This document shows positions 18,758-28,156 of a stretch of DNA of 64,000 bases, in pieces; position 1 is the first letter of the stretch; each line of letters starts with the position of its first letter. The stretch spans positions 496,001 through 560,000 of the forward strand of contig NZ_CAKLDI010000002.1 in the NCBI RefSeq assembly GCF_921293875.1, in the 5' to 3' direction. The position numbers and the translations under genes are program-made. The notes below the pieces were generated by a model. It was not told the DNA's origin, ran no database searches, and saw only the letters and a list, made by a program, of their open reading frames with translations. Source of the DNA: Vibrio stylophorae (GTDB lineage: Bacteria; Pseudomonadota; Gammaproteobacteria; Enterobacterales; Vibrionaceae).

Positions 18758-18986
18758 AATCCCTCCTCAGCATGAGCGGGATTATATTAAGCAAATATTG
18801 CAAACTCATTGAATAGTTATTCACAATAGATTCGAGAACTCACTCACCGATAAAATCAGCGCAACAGACTCGTTACATCAAATCTAAATAATTCTCTCAT
18901 TTTCACTTTAACTCACACCAATCCAATTTATTCTTCACACAAACAATGGCTAACTGTCACGATTGAAAGAAATTGGGGATAAGTTC

Positions 18987-20549
18987 ATGACATCAGTGGA
19001 AGTAATCAGCGCCATTTTTAGTGCCGATAAATGGAGCCAAAAATCAGAACAATTGGATGAATACGCACTCGCACTCAATGGCAGCACCTGTCGTCCCGCC
19101 GCCATTGTTTGGCCTGATAGCGAAAATGATCTCAAGAACTTAATTCAAGCGGCCAATACCCATCACTTTTCATTGCATATTGTTGCCCAAGGAAAAAACT
19201 GGGGATACGGCACGGCGCAAGCGCCAACCGCCGATCAGGTGGTGGTGAACCTCAAACAGATGGACCGCGTGCTTGAAGTCAATGAAACCGATGCCTATGT
19301 GCGCATTCAGCCAGGCGTCACTCAATCCCAGCTTTATCAAGCCATAGTTGATAGCGGTGCAGACTTACAACTAGATATTACCGCTGCTGGCAAACATACC
19401 AGCATTGTCGGCAATGTCTTGGAGCGTGGTTTTGGCCATACCGATTACAGTGACCGCTTTGGCCATGTGTTGGCCTTGCGCGTCCTACTGCCATCCGGCG
19501 AGATTATCGAAACGGGCATGGGGGCCTACCAACACAGCGTCGCCAAACACATTTATCCCTATGGCGTTGGTCCAGTCCTGCAAGGTTTGTTCTCACAATC
19601 CAATCTTGGCATTGTGCTTGAGATGACCTTGGCGCTTCAGCCTAAACCTGAATACGACCTCAATGTCTTAATCCTTTGTAAAAACTTTGCAGATGCCCCC
19701 AAAGTGGTTTGCGAAATCGCACGATTAAAACGACTGGGCATTGTCACCAGTGGCGTACATACCGCGTCAATGGCACGCGCCATGGGTGCACAAGCACAAA
19801 AAATGGCGGGTGCTTGGGTGATCACCAGCTCGCTTTCAGGCCCCAAAACCATTGCCAAAGCACGTTATCGTGAGATGAAAAAAGCGCTGAAAAAAGTGGT
19901 ACCTTCACTGCGATTTGTAGCGCTCACTGAGCGTCGTTGGAACCTGATTCAATGGGTCAACAAGCACTTAAAATCAGAACTTTTAGGTGGACTTAAGATT
20001 GTCTGGGATCTGAAAAAAGGGGTGCCGACAGACGAGGCAATTAAGACATTACTTGATGAAAAATCGGCGCATTCACATATGAAAACAGCTGAATTCCCAG
20101 CTTATTTTCGTTGGATTTGTGCTGTCACTAGCAGCCAACCCAAAGACATTAAGCGCATGCTTGGTATTTGCCAACCACTATTTGCCGAGTTTGGCTATGA
20201 AGAGCGCTATACCATGACCAATGTCACCGAACGCGCCGTCGTACTCATCGCCAATATTCGCTATGACAAAACGCCAGAATCGCTTGCTCGCGCCAAAGCG
20301 TTTTATCAAACACTGGACCAAGCACTGCTCGATGAAGGTTTTTGCCCTTACCGCAGCGGCAGTGGTCTATTTGATGCCGCAACGCCTTACTTGGAGCCAA
20401 ATCATTTGGCGCTACTGCAAAAGCTCAAGGCCGCCCTTGATCCAAATATGATCCTTTCACCTGGAAAATATTGGTGTGGCGGCGCAGCATCGTCAACCGA
20501 ATCTAGCACCAAACCAACCCATAAGAATGAAGTTAATTCATTGATTTAA
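18987..20549 (+). CDS. FAD-linked oxidoreductase, vanillyl-alcohol-oxidase / 4-cresol-dehydrogenase type
   Basis: A 520-residue flavoprotein with an N-terminal PCMH-type FAD-binding domain (about residues 25-220) and a C-terminal cap/substrate domain. GKNWGYG, the PGVTQSQLY segment and VGNVLERGFGHTDYSDRFG match the VAO/4-cresol dehydrogenase subgroup, whose members often oxidise phenolic or other para-substituted compounds. The start at 18987 is preceded by GGGG; an in-frame TTG at 18963 is weaker. It has no signal peptide. It is transcribed divergently from the LuxI/FeeM-like acyltransferase, which hints at a shared pathway, but the substrate is unknown. Confidence 0.85.
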   Translation: MTSVEVISAIFSADKWSQKSEQLDEYALALNGSTCRPAAIVWPDSENDLKNLIQAANTHHFSLHIVAQGKNWGYGTAQAPTADQVVVNLKQMDRVLEVNETDAYVRIQPGVTQSQLYQAIVDSGADLQLDITAAGKHTSIVGNVLERGFGHTDYSDRFGHVLALRVLLPSGEIIETGMGAYQHSVAKHIYPYGVGPVLQGLFSQSNLGIVLEMTLALQPKPEYDLNVLILCKNFADAPKVVCEIARLKRLGIVTSGVHTASMARAMGAQAQKMAGAWVITSSLSGPKTIAKARYREMKKALKKVVPSLRFVALTERRWNLIQWVNKHLKSELLGGLKIVWDLKKGVPTDEAIKTLLDEKSAHSHMKTAEFPAYFRWICAVTSSQPKDIKRMLGICQPLFAEFGYEERYTMTNVTERAVVLIANIRYDKTPESLARAKAFYQTLDQALLDEGFCPYRSGSGLFDAATPYLEPNHLALLQKLKAALDPNMILSPGKYWCGGAASSTESSTKPTHKNEVNSLI

Positions 20550-20579
20550 TTTACATAAAAGATAATAAATGTTAGATAG

Positions 20580-20618
20580 TAGAGCAAGACGCTGATCTTG
20601 CTCTATTGTCTTTCTTGT
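20580..20618 (+). terminator. Terminator after the flavoprotein gene
   Basis: TAGAGCAAGA and TCTTGCTCTA form a perfect 10-bp stem with a 6-base loop, followed by a T-rich but interrupted tail (TTGTCTTTCTT). Confidence 0.7.
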
Positions 20619-20713
20619 CAAAGAGACATGCTTGTTCATAGCATTCATCGCAAGGATCAGCCATGATTGGTAAAGCAGCTCTTTACTGGCTTATCTCTGT
20701 AATGGAATCTCGC

Positions 20714-21730
20714 ATGAAAAAAACTCTTCTCGGCGCACTACTTTCAACCGCTCTTTTGGTGGGATGTGCGACCACAGCCGAACGTCAATTCACGCTACAA
20801 AATGAAACCCACTTTAGCGATGCGCAAGTCACTCAAATTGAGCAGGTGAGCAATCAGGACAGTGCTGGACTTTATCAAGTGGGTCGCCTACTGATTTCGC
20901 AGGCAGAGCAACCCGAAAATATTGACCAAGGCGTTGTCGATTTAAAATCAGCAGCCAAACTGGGCAATGTTGACGCCATCACGTTACTCGGTGATCTCTA
21001 CTACAAAGGCTTTGCACATATTCCAGCGAATTTGACTGAGTCGCTTAGCTGGTTCGAACAAGGTGCCAAACTCAATGATGCCTACAGCCTCTATAGCGCA
21101 GCCTTTATGTATGAGCGCGGCCAAGGCACTGAAGTTAACATTGATAAAGCCATTAACCAGTATAAAAAAGCTGCCGAGCTTGGCAGTGGTGAAGCGGCGC
21201 TGCAATTGGCCTATCTCTATGATCAAGGTAAATATGTCACGCAGGATCAAAGCCTTGCCGTAACATGGTATGAAAAAGCGGCAGCACTTGATAACGCCAC
21301 CGCACGCTACAACCTTGCGGTCGCCTATCAAAATGGTGAAGGTGTCACGCAGGACTCGAAAAAGGCACTGGAGCTGTTCAAGCAAGGTGAAGAAAATGGT
21401 CACGCGATGTCCATTTACAGCATCGGTAACTTCTATTTTGATGGTATTGTCGTCAAAAAAGACTACAAACAAGCCCTTGATTACTATTTCCAAGCCGCGC
21501 TACTCGGTTCACCGCAAGCACAAGCGGATATTGGCTATATGTATTACAAAGGCTTTGGTATCGAGCAGGACCCAATTATGGCCATGGCTTGGTTTATGGT
21601 CAGCGCCGAAAATGGCAATGAGGTTGCACAGGACAATATGCAAAAGTTGGCGCGCGATCTCTCAGAGCAAGACTTACAAAAAGCGCATCGTATTCAATCG
21701 CTCATCAATCAAGAATTAGAAACCAACTAA
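20714..21730 (+). CDS. Sel1-repeat (tetratricopeptide-like) lipoprotein
   Basis: A 338-residue lipoprotein with signal MKKTLLGALLSTALLVGC and lipobox Cys18. The mature part is a row of about six to seven Sel1-like repeats of about 36 residues, seen as recurring A-x-x-x-L-G patterns such as ALQLAYLYDQGKYV, ARYNLAVAYQNGEGV and AQADIGYMYYKGFGI. These repeats form a superhelical protein-binding scaffold. The start at 20714 is chosen because it gives a proper lipoprotein signal; the in-frame ATG at 20663 would put 17 extra residues before it. It stands alone between two terminators. The binding partner is unknown. Confidence 0.88.
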   Translation: MKKTLLGALLSTALLVGCATTAERQFTLQNETHFSDAQVTQIEQVSNQDSAGLYQVGRLLISQAEQPENIDQGVVDLKSAAKLGNVDAITLLGDLYYKGFAHIPANLTESLSWFEQGAKLNDAYSLYSAAFMYERGQGTEVNIDKAINQYKKAAELGSGEAALQLAYLYDQGKYVTQDQSLAVTWYEKAAALDNATARYNLAVAYQNGEGVTQDSKKALELFKQGEENGHAMSIYSIGNFYFDGIVVKKDYKQALDYYFQAALLGSPQAQADIGYMYYKGFGIEQDPIMAMAWFMVSAENGNEVAQDNMQKLARDLSEQDLQKAHRIQSLINQELETN

Positions 21731-21746
21731 GTTCAATTCATCTTTC

Positions 21747-21776
21747 AATAGCACTCCTCGGAGTGCTATTTTTTTA
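21747..21776 (+). terminator. Terminator after the Sel1 lipoprotein gene
   Basis: AATAGCACTCC, a 2-base centre, GGAGTGCTATT and then a T-run, 17 bp after the stop. Confidence 0.9.
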
Positions 21777-21880
21777 GTCTACGCTTTGCGCAAAATCAAA
21801 CGATGGGCGTCATGTAAAACACACCACCATAAAAGCAAATCATCACGCCAACCACACGATTTACTCTCAGGGAGCTGAGT

Positions 21881-22339
21881 ATGAAACTAACGCTTATTTT
21901 ACTTATTTTTGCTGTCTCAACCTTAAGCGGCTGCGCTTACTGGAAAAATCAAACACCGCCAAAACGCTTAGGGCTCAATGAAGACAATCAATTTGCGCCC
22001 ATGCCTGAATCACCCAATGCCGTCTCTAGCCAAACTAGCATAGAGAGCCATTATGTTGCGCCCATTGCTTTTAGTAGTTCAGCGCAAACGGTACAAAAAC
22101 AGATCGTGGCAGCCTTACGAAAGATGCCAAACAGTCAGCTAGTCACCGTTTTACCGCACTATATACATGTGACTTTTACCAGCACACTCTGGCGTTTTAT
22201 CGATGATGTTGAGATCTATATCGATACGCAGCACCATCTGATTCACTATCGCTCTCAATCGCGTTTGGGCTACTCTGATTTTGGCGTGAACCGTGCGCGT
22301 TACCAATTATTTGTCGAACAATTGGCACAGCAACAATAG
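21881..22339 (+). CDS. DUF1499-family lipoprotein
   Basis: A 152-residue lipoprotein: signal MKLTLILLIFAVSTLSGC with lipobox Cys18, then a DUF1499 domain. The family's closing pattern is clear: LWRFIDDVEIYID, then a strand, then RSQSRLGYSDFGVNRAR near residues 125-142. DUF1499 has no established function. An AGGGAG site precedes the start. It is a single-gene unit with a strong terminator behind it. Confidence 0.87.
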   Translation: MKLTLILLIFAVSTLSGCAYWKNQTPPKRLGLNEDNQFAPMPESPNAVSSQTSIESHYVAPIAFSSSAQTVQKQIVAALRKMPNSQLVTVLPHYIHVTFTSTLWRFIDDVEIYIDTQHHLIHYRSQSRLGYSDFGVNRARYQLFVEQLAQQQ

Positions 22340-22362
22340 CGAACACGCAAATTGCAGACATA

Positions 22363-22392
22363 AAAAAAGTATGTGCAAGCACATACTTTTTA
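22363..22392 (+). terminator. Terminator after the DUF1499 gene
   Basis: AAAAAAGTATGTGC and GCACATACTTTTTA form a long stem around AA, 24 bp after the stop. A/T-runs on both sides let it work in both directions. Confidence 0.88.
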
Positions 22393-22508
22393 ACTGCGGA
22401 ACGTTTGTCTGATCTTTGGCTATTGCTACAAATTAGACTGTAAATCCGTTACAGAAAGATGATTTACAACAACCAGTCAGTCCACAAACAACGTCCCTTC
22501 AGCTGCAA

Positions 22509-22595
22509 TCAGTCTCGTGGCTCTTCTTTCTTTTCTTTGCGAACCATAATCACAGCGGCGATCACGAACAAAAGCACTAGTAATGTTTCAAACAT
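22509..22595 (-). CDS. Small single-pass membrane protein, 28 residues
   Basis: ATG at 22595 is preceded by a good site (GTGGGGATAGC, GGGGA six bases from the start) and opens a 28-codon frame. MFETLLVLLFVIAAVIMV is one hydrophobic membrane segment, followed by the charged tail RKEKKEEPRD. The layout (short acidic N-terminus, one helix, Lys/Glu tail) is typical of the tiny regulatory subunits of membrane complexes. It lies in an otherwise empty 390-bp gap between the DUF1499 gene and galE. No family is recognised; the ribosome site and the clean topology are the evidence. Confidence 0.6.
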   Translation of the reverse strand: MFETLLVLLFVIAAVIMVRKEKKEEPRD

Positions 22596-22732
22596 GCTAT
22601 CCCCACTTATTTCGCACCTGAATAAATCTTGTCTCAGTTAAGTATGACGAAAATGTGGAAAAGCTGCCACGTCAATTCAAGAATCCAGCTCACAGTGATA
22701 CAAATTGATACACAAATTACTGGAAAAACATG

Positions 22733-23758
22733 CTACTGCGGCTCATAACCCATCGGGTTATTTTCCTGCCAAGTCCATGTGTCACGCGCCATTTCATCTA
22801 AAGTGCGCGTCGCTTGCCAATGTAGCTCACGCTTAGCTTTTTCAGGTGTTGCCCAGCACTCAGCAATATCACCAGGACGGCGCGGCGCAAGTACGTATGG
22901 CACTGCGCGACCACTCGCTTTTTCAAATGCTTGAATCATCTCTAGCACGCTATAACCTTGCCCCGTGCCCAGATTATAAATATGACAGCCAGCCTTTGGA
23001 CTGGCATAGGTTAGCGCTGCAAGGTGACCTTGCGCCAAATCAACCACATGAATATAGTCACGCACACCTGTACCATCTGGCGTGTTGTAATCACTACCAA
23101 AAACAGACAATTGCTCGCGACGCCCAATGGCGACCTGGGCAATGTATGGAACTAAGTTATTGGGGATCCCTTGCGGGTCTTCGCCAAGACGGCCTGAGGG
23201 GTGATTACCCACTGGATTAAAGTAACGAAGCAATGTGATACTCCAATCCGGTTGCGCTGCTTGAAAATCCATTAAGCAGCGTTCAACCATCCATTTGCTC
23301 CAACCATAAGGGTTGGTCGCTGAGGTTGGAAAACTCTCTTCAATGGGCACCGATGCCGGGTCGCCATAGACTGTCGCAGAGGAGCTGAAAATCAACTGTT
23401 TGACGCCCGCCGCTTGCATCGCTTCCACTAAATTTAAGGTACCAGCGACGTTACACTGATAGTAAGCCAAAGGTTTTTCCACTGACTCACCGACAGCTTT
23501 CAAACCCGCAAAATGCATCACAGCTTCAATTTCGGGATGCTCAGCGAAAATTTTCGCAAGCAGCACCTTATCGAGAATGGAGCCTTGGTAAAAGACAGGA
23601 AGTACACCCGTCAGTTCTTGAATACGTGACAGCACCAGCTTTGAACTATTGCTTAAATCATCCACCAAAATTGGCGTCACACCCTGCTCAATCAGCGCAA
23701 CACATGTGTGACTTGCGATATACCCAGTACCGCCCGTAATGAGAACTTTTTTGCTCAT
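22733..23758 (-). CDS. galE: UDP-glucose 4-epimerase
   Basis: A 341-residue GalE, the usual length, which interconverts UDP-glucose and UDP-galactose with bound NAD for galactose use and surface sugars. The extended-SDR nucleotide motif is TGGTGYIAS at residues 8-16; the third Gly of the usual GxxGxxG is Ala15 here. The catalytic YxxxK appears as YGWSK, with FSSSATVYG upstream. AAGGA stands before the ATG at 23758. A LysR-type regulator gene ends 21 bp upstream on the same strand, so the pair may be co-transcribed. No galT, galK or galM is adjacent. Confidence 0.95.
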   Translation of the reverse strand: MSKKVLITGGTGYIASHTCVALIEQGVTPILVDDLSNSSKLVLSRIQELTGVLPVFYQGSILDKVLLAKIFAEHPEIEAVMHFAGLKAVGESVEKPLAYYQCNVAGTLNLVEAMQAAGVKQLIFSSSATVYGDPASVPIEESFPTSATNPYGWSKWMVERCLMDFQAAQPDWSITLLRYFNPVGNHPSGRLGEDPQGIPNNLVPYIAQVAIGRREQLSVFGSDYNTPDGTGVRDYIHVVDLAQGHLAALTYASPKAGCHIYNLGTGQGYSVLEMIQAFEKASGRAVPYVLAPRRPGDIAECWATPEKAKRELHWQATRTLDEMARDTWTWQENNPMGYEPQ

Positions 23759-23779
23759 TTAATATCCTTAACGATGAAA

Positions 23780-24685
23780 CTATGGCGCTGCCATCAACGA
23801 TGCAAACTGTTGTTTTAGGTATTGTATACACCAACTCTTTGCTTTGCCCATCCGATCGCGCTGCCAGCCAACAATGACATCAAGTTGACCCACAATGTCA
23901 TCACTGATGGGCTGTAATAATTCGCGTTCTACCCAAGGCTGCGCCAAATGAACGGGCAAGGTGCCAATCCCCAACCCTGCGGTGATTGCCAATAATTTAT
24001 CATTCATGGTGCTCACCGTCATACACTCTTGGTTATCTAAAATATTTCGTGTCATTTTCGGTGCTTTTAGTGCGCTATCTGCTACCGCAATCGCGCGAAA
24101 TTTTTGCCGTATCGCATCATCTAGGGGGGTATCCATTTGATGTATGGCGTGTTCTGGGTGGGCATACCACTGCACAGCTACCTGACCAATCACCACATGA
24201 TTTATTTGAGGGGGTAGCTGTGAAGGCATAATCGGCTTCACGACTAAATCGGCACGACCTTCACTTAATGCTTCCCAACTGCCAGCTAAAATCTCTTCTC
24301 GAAAACGAAGCTGTGTCTGCGTTTTGGCACTAAGCGCATTGACCATGGGATAGAGTAAAGCGCAGCCTAGTAAACCATCGACCGCAACCGTCAGTTCTAA
24401 CTCCCAGCCGTGTGCGAGGGCATTAGCATCAGCCACCAGCTCATCCGCGGCTTGTAACAGTTGACGACCGCGTGATAACAACAGGGCGCCAGCTTGCGTG
24501 AATACCGCGCGATGACCTGAGCGATCAAACAAAATCAGCCCTAAATCCTGCTCTAGCTTTTGTACCTGATAGCTCAAAGAGGAGGTTGCGCGATTAAGCT
24601 CTTCAGCCGCAGCAGCAAAACTACCGCGCCTGTCGATCGCATCAAGCACCATCAGCGCTTCAAAGGAGAGTGGTGGCGTATTCAT
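23780..24685 (-). CDS. LysR-family transcriptional regulator
   Basis: A 301-residue LysR-type regulator. The N-terminal winged helix-turn-helix is clear (LMVLDAIDRRGSFAAAAEEL, then SYQVQKLEQDLGLILFDR), followed by a two-lobed effector-binding domain from about residue 90. It lies directly upstream of galE on the same strand with a 21-bp gap and diverges from a second LysR gene. Its targets cannot be told from sequence; galE and the divergent gene are the obvious candidates. Confidence 0.92.
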   Translation of the reverse strand: MNTPPLSFEALMVLDAIDRRGSFAAAAEELNRATSSLSYQVQKLEQDLGLILFDRSGHRAVFTQAGALLLSRGRQLLQAADELVADANALAHGWELELTVAVDGLLGCALLYPMVNALSAKTQTQLRFREEILAGSWEALSEGRADLVVKPIMPSQLPPQINHVVIGQVAVQWYAHPEHAIHQMDTPLDDAIRQKFRAIAVADSALKAPKMTRNILDNQECMTVSTMNDKLLAITAGLGIGTLPVHLAQPWVERELLQPISDDIVGQLDVIVGWQRDRMGKAKSWCIQYLKQQFASLMAAP

Positions 24686-24889
24686 AGCAAACCCATTGCG
24701 TATTTTTCCAATAAATTACCATGCGCAGATAAAAGAATCGAACCACGAATTTCACCGCAAGTGATTCACTGCCTGCTTCTCATCAATGCCGCGATCCACA
24801 TAGCACAATAGGTGAGCAATTCTTGGCCAGCCATCAAGGCATGCTAATCTAGCCCGCATCAGTAAAGGATGACCAAGGATTTGACAGCA

Positions 24890-25798
24890 ATGCTCAAGGA
24901 TATTGACCTCAACTTACTACGCAGTCTTGCGGCATTACTCGATGAAGCCCATGTTTCGCGCGCAGCGGAACGTTTAGGCGTCACCCAATCGGCGGTGAGT
25001 CATACCCTTGCGAAGCTGCGCCAACATTTTGATGACCCATTGCTTTATCGCGATAAACAGGAGCTACGTTTAACGCCCTTTGGTCAGTCACTTCAAGCGC
25101 AGCTCACTCCCTTATTGCCGCAAATTGAAGCGCTGTTTAATGCACAGCAATTTAACCCCAATCAAGACTCGCACCATTTCTGCGTACTGGTTTGTGAGCG
25201 ATTGCTCTACAAGTCATTATGCCAGTGGGCAATTCAGTTGATGCAATCTCATCCGCAAATCACCGTAGATGTCGCGCAATGTTCGCACCATCCACGAGCT
25301 TGGCCAAAAGAGGCGCACCTTTTTGTGGGCGCACAAGCCATTGATAACTCAGACGCGGCAATGATGCTTCAAAGTGATCTACTACTGATTTGCAAGCACT
25401 TAAGTTTTCATACGCAAGCGCAGGATCGCTTTTATCTATGCGCAGCAGCAGGCTCAGTCAGCCCGTCACTAATTGAACTCAGCGATTCGCAATTTTTCCA
25501 CAGCGAGTCACTGTGGCTCTATGCGTTGCAACAAGGCCATGGTCAAGCGTTCTGTAGCCAACACTACTATCAGCAATGCATTGAGCGCCATCCTCAACTT
25601 GCCGGCCAATTTATTGCTCAAGCAAGTGAGCATGTGCTTCAGCAGCAAGCTTTTTGGCCGATGACGCTTGAATTTAACCAAGCTAATCAATGGCTACGAG
25701 GACATTTAGAACAGTGGTGGCAAGTACAAATTCAGCAATCGCTCCAGCACCCTCAACAGGCAGATATGCCAGCGCAGCCCTATCCTGAACGTGTATAA
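24890..25798 (+). CDS. LysR-family transcriptional regulator
   Basis: A 302-residue LysR-type regulator with a strong N-terminal helix-turn-helix (DLNLLRSLAALLDEAHVSRA, then TQSAVSHTLAKLRQHFDDPL). The C-terminal half is Gln/His-rich and less typical of the effector-binding fold. The ATG at 24890 is preferred because AAGGA lies 10 bases upstream and the product then starts MLKDIDLNLL, as in many family members; an in-frame ATG at 24869 has its AAAGG directly adjoining the start. It is divergent from the LysR-galE pair. Confidence 0.9.
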   Translation: MLKDIDLNLLRSLAALLDEAHVSRAAERLGVTQSAVSHTLAKLRQHFDDPLLYRDKQELRLTPFGQSLQAQLTPLLPQIEALFNAQQFNPNQDSHHFCVLVCERLLYKSLCQWAIQLMQSHPQITVDVAQCSHHPRAWPKEAHLFVGAQAIDNSDAAMMLQSDLLLICKHLSFHTQAQDRFYLCAAAGSVSPSLIELSDSQFFHSESLWLYALQQGHGQAFCSQHYYQQCIERHPQLAGQFIAQASEHVLQQQAFWPMTLEFNQANQWLRGHLEQWWQVQIQQSLQHPQQADMPAQPYPERV

Positions 25799-26060
25799 CG
25801 CCTCAGTGGCTCTCATTCGTTTTGATGTATTTAAAATTCAATCAATTCTTCTCTTTTGATTGATTGATGGCAGGTATGAGATAGCTGTAAATTAAGAGCA
25901 ATCGACGTATATTTATCCAACTGTAAAGAAAGCAGTGCATCCATTGCCTGGCTTTTATTAAAACAAATGCGTTTTCAAACAATAAAACCCAGACTAGCGC
26001 TCAGTATTTTCCAGTAACTGCCGATATACTTGGCGAACGTACGTGTATTGAGGTGGAGCG

Positions 26061-26963
26061 ATGAAAACCAAAGCGAACCAATCCCAAGGGATGCTGTTAT
26101 TTCGATTATCAGCCAATCAAACTTTTGCGATTGGTACCTTAAAAGTTCGCGAAATTGTCCCCAGCCAGCCATTAACTGAAATCCCTTTTTCGCATCCGAC
26201 GATTTTAGGTGCGGCCTCAATTCGAGGAACCACCATTTCGGTGATCGATATGGCAGCAGCTATTGGCTATCGTCCGATTACGCCTGAAGAATTCAAAGAT
26301 TGTTATATCATCATCACCGATTGCCGACGCAAGGTGATTGGCTTTATGGTCAGAGGCATTGAGCGCATCTGCGAATGCAGTTGGCGCGACATTGTACCGC
26401 CACCCAATAATTTAGGTCGTAATGCCTTTTTAACGGGCGTTACCCGAATAGATGAGCAACTAGTTCAGTTTTTGGATGTTGAGCTGATTATGTCCGCCGT
26501 TGAACCCGATGCAAAAGTTCAGTATCCCGTTTTAACTGATATTCAACGTGAGATTCTCAAACCCCTTAAAATTTTGTTGGTGGATGATTCTGGTGTGGCG
26601 CGTCGTCAGCTCAGTGATGCGCTCGATTACATCAATATTCCCTACTTTATTGCCACCAACGGCAATGATGCCTTGCAGATGATGCGCAATGCTGCCAATG
26701 CAGGCAGTCCCATTGATATTCTAGTTAGCGATATCGAGATGCCGGGATTGGATGGTTATGAGCTCGCTTTTGAAGTGCATGATGATGTAAAACTCTCTGG
26801 CGCTTACATTATTTTGCATACATCACTTTCTAGCGATATTTGCCTTGAACGCGCCAAACAAGTGGGCGCCCATCAGGCGCTCACCAAGTTTGAAGCCAAT
26901 GAATTGATTCAAGCCATGCTTAAGGGTGCAGAACATCACTCGGCAATCATGCAGCCCGCTTAA
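26061..26963 (+). CDS. cheV: Chemotaxis coupling protein CheV
   Basis: A 300-residue CheV: an N-terminal CheW-like domain (about 10-160) that couples chemoreceptors to CheA, fused to a C-terminal receiver domain (about 170-290). The receiver keeps the acidic pocket (LLVDDSG), the phosphorylation Asp at about residue 224 (LVSDIEMPG), the switch Thr in LHTSLS and the Lys in LTKF. The start has a GGTGGAG site. It is not next to other chemotaxis genes, which is common for cheV in vibrios with several copies. The 260-bp stretch before it holds only an 8-bp inverted repeat (25838-25863). Confidence 0.96.
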   Translation: MKTKANQSQGMLLFRLSANQTFAIGTLKVREIVPSQPLTEIPFSHPTILGAASIRGTTISVIDMAAAIGYRPITPEEFKDCYIIITDCRRKVIGFMVRGIERICECSWRDIVPPPNNLGRNAFLTGVTRIDEQLVQFLDVELIMSAVEPDAKVQYPVLTDIQREILKPLKILLVDDSGVARRQLSDALDYINIPYFIATNGNDALQMMRNAANAGSPIDILVSDIEMPGLDGYELAFEVHDDVKLSGAYIILHTSLSSDICLERAKQVGAHQALTKFEANELIQAMLKGAEHHSAIMQPA

Positions 26964-27004
26964 TGTAAGGGATTCGTACAACCCTTGCGCCAATGACCTG
27001 TTGC

Positions 27005-27038
27005 AAATAAAAATGGGATCTGACAAGTTCAGATCCCA
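27005..27038 (-). terminator. Terminator of the porin gene
   Basis: TGGGATCTGA and TCAGATCCCA form a perfect 10-bp stem with a 5-base loop. On the minus strand it is followed by TTTTTATTTG, so it serves the porin gene that ends at 27087. Confidence 0.88.
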
Positions 27039-27086
27039 CGATCCATACCTCTTCGCCTGAAGTTGTGCGATCAACCCATGGCGTTT

Positions 27087-28016
27087 TTAGAAATCAAAAC
27101 GCAAGCCGGCTTGCAACTGATCATCTTTGCCATCGCGCTGATCAAACAGATAACCCGCATAGCCGCGTAAATGACCATTCAACTTGTACACACCTTCAAG
27201 TGCAAAAGCATTGGCTTGCTCTGTAGTGATCCCTGCGTTCTCACTCTCTTGGTAGTTATAGGTTCCTTGAATCGCGAATGAGCCTACCTGATAGGCAGCA
27301 GCAACTTCATAACCAATTAAATCAACCTCACCCAAGGCACCCATCACATAAAGACCAGCTAAATAGAGATCGCCCAGACTATAACTGATGGCGACATTGG
27401 CCTGATCCGCACTAACGTTCGCCTCTTTGCCGTCCACATAGCCCAGACCAAGATTTAGACCCATTTCTGTTGCGTATTGCACCGCCAAGCCGTAGTTATC
27501 ACTGTCTTTTTGATCCTTAGCCGTATAGTTAGCAGCCAATGTGATCGCCCCCATATCCTGTTGATACAAAAAGACGTTATCAAGCTTATCTTTGTTGCCT
27601 TGAATCAGGTCACCACCTTCACCACCGAAGGTCGCCATGATGTCGGTATAATCAGTCAACATCACCTGTGCGCTGTCTTGCTTACCATAGGAAAAAGCGC
27701 CGATGCTCGTGTCTAAACCTGCGTAAATATATCGTGTTTTATGTTCACCATCGGTATTGATCTCTTCTTCATATTTACCGAATGCGATTAAATCTGACGA
27801 TAGTTTAGATTTGCCTTGAATACTCAATCGCGCGCGTGTTTTATCTTCAAAGGCGCTCTGTGTTGTCGTCTCATTTTCATCTGAAATATTGAATCGAGCC
27901 TCTGCTCGTCCCCCCACTTTTAATTCATAGGTGTCGTCTTGATATACAGTGGCTGCTGTGGCGTTCCCTGCCATAAACGCCGCCATCATGCTGGCGGTCA
28001 AAACTGCTTTATTCAT
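27087..28016 (-). CDS. Outer-membrane porin (OmpU/OmpT-like)
   Basis: A 309-residue general porin. The signal peptide MNKAVLTASMMAAFMAGNATA is cleaved before ATVYQDD. The mature chain shows alternating strands (YELKVGGRAEARF, FGKYEEEI, IGAFSYGKQDS, GLRFDF) and ends in Phe, the signal for BAM-mediated insertion. The loop with GGEGGDL may be the constriction loop. AGGAGAG precedes the start. It is a single-gene unit with its own terminator. A hairpin with a T-run lies about 140 bp upstream on the same strand, so leader control is possible. Likely a trimeric channel for small solutes. Confidence 0.93.
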   Translation of the reverse strand: MNKAVLTASMMAAFMAGNATAATVYQDDTYELKVGGRAEARFNISDENETTTQSAFEDKTRARLSIQGKSKLSSDLIAFGKYEEEINTDGEHKTRYIYAGLDTSIGAFSYGKQDSAQVMLTDYTDIMATFGGEGGDLIQGNKDKLDNVFLYQQDMGAITLAANYTAKDQKDSDNYGLAVQYATEMGLNLGLGYVDGKEANVSADQANVAISYSLGDLYLAGLYVMGALGEVDLIGYEVAAAYQVGSFAIQGTYNYQESENAGITTEQANAFALEGVYKLNGHLRGYAGYLFDQRDGKDDQLQAGLRFDF

Positions 28017-28156
28017 TTTACTCTCCTAAATCAATATCCATCATGATTGCGCATCATGTGGAAGGCAGAGTAACGAGATAAAATGACAGTTAAATGGATG
28101 ATTTAAGTCGGTTTTCTAACAGGTCAATTGCACTTTAATGACAAGGTGAGTGCGCA

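Noticed and set aside
25838-25863. 8-bp inverted repeat (TCAATCAA / TTGATTGA) upstream of cheV
   Set aside because: It is short, AT-rich, has a 10-base spacer and no T-run; it could easily arise by chance.
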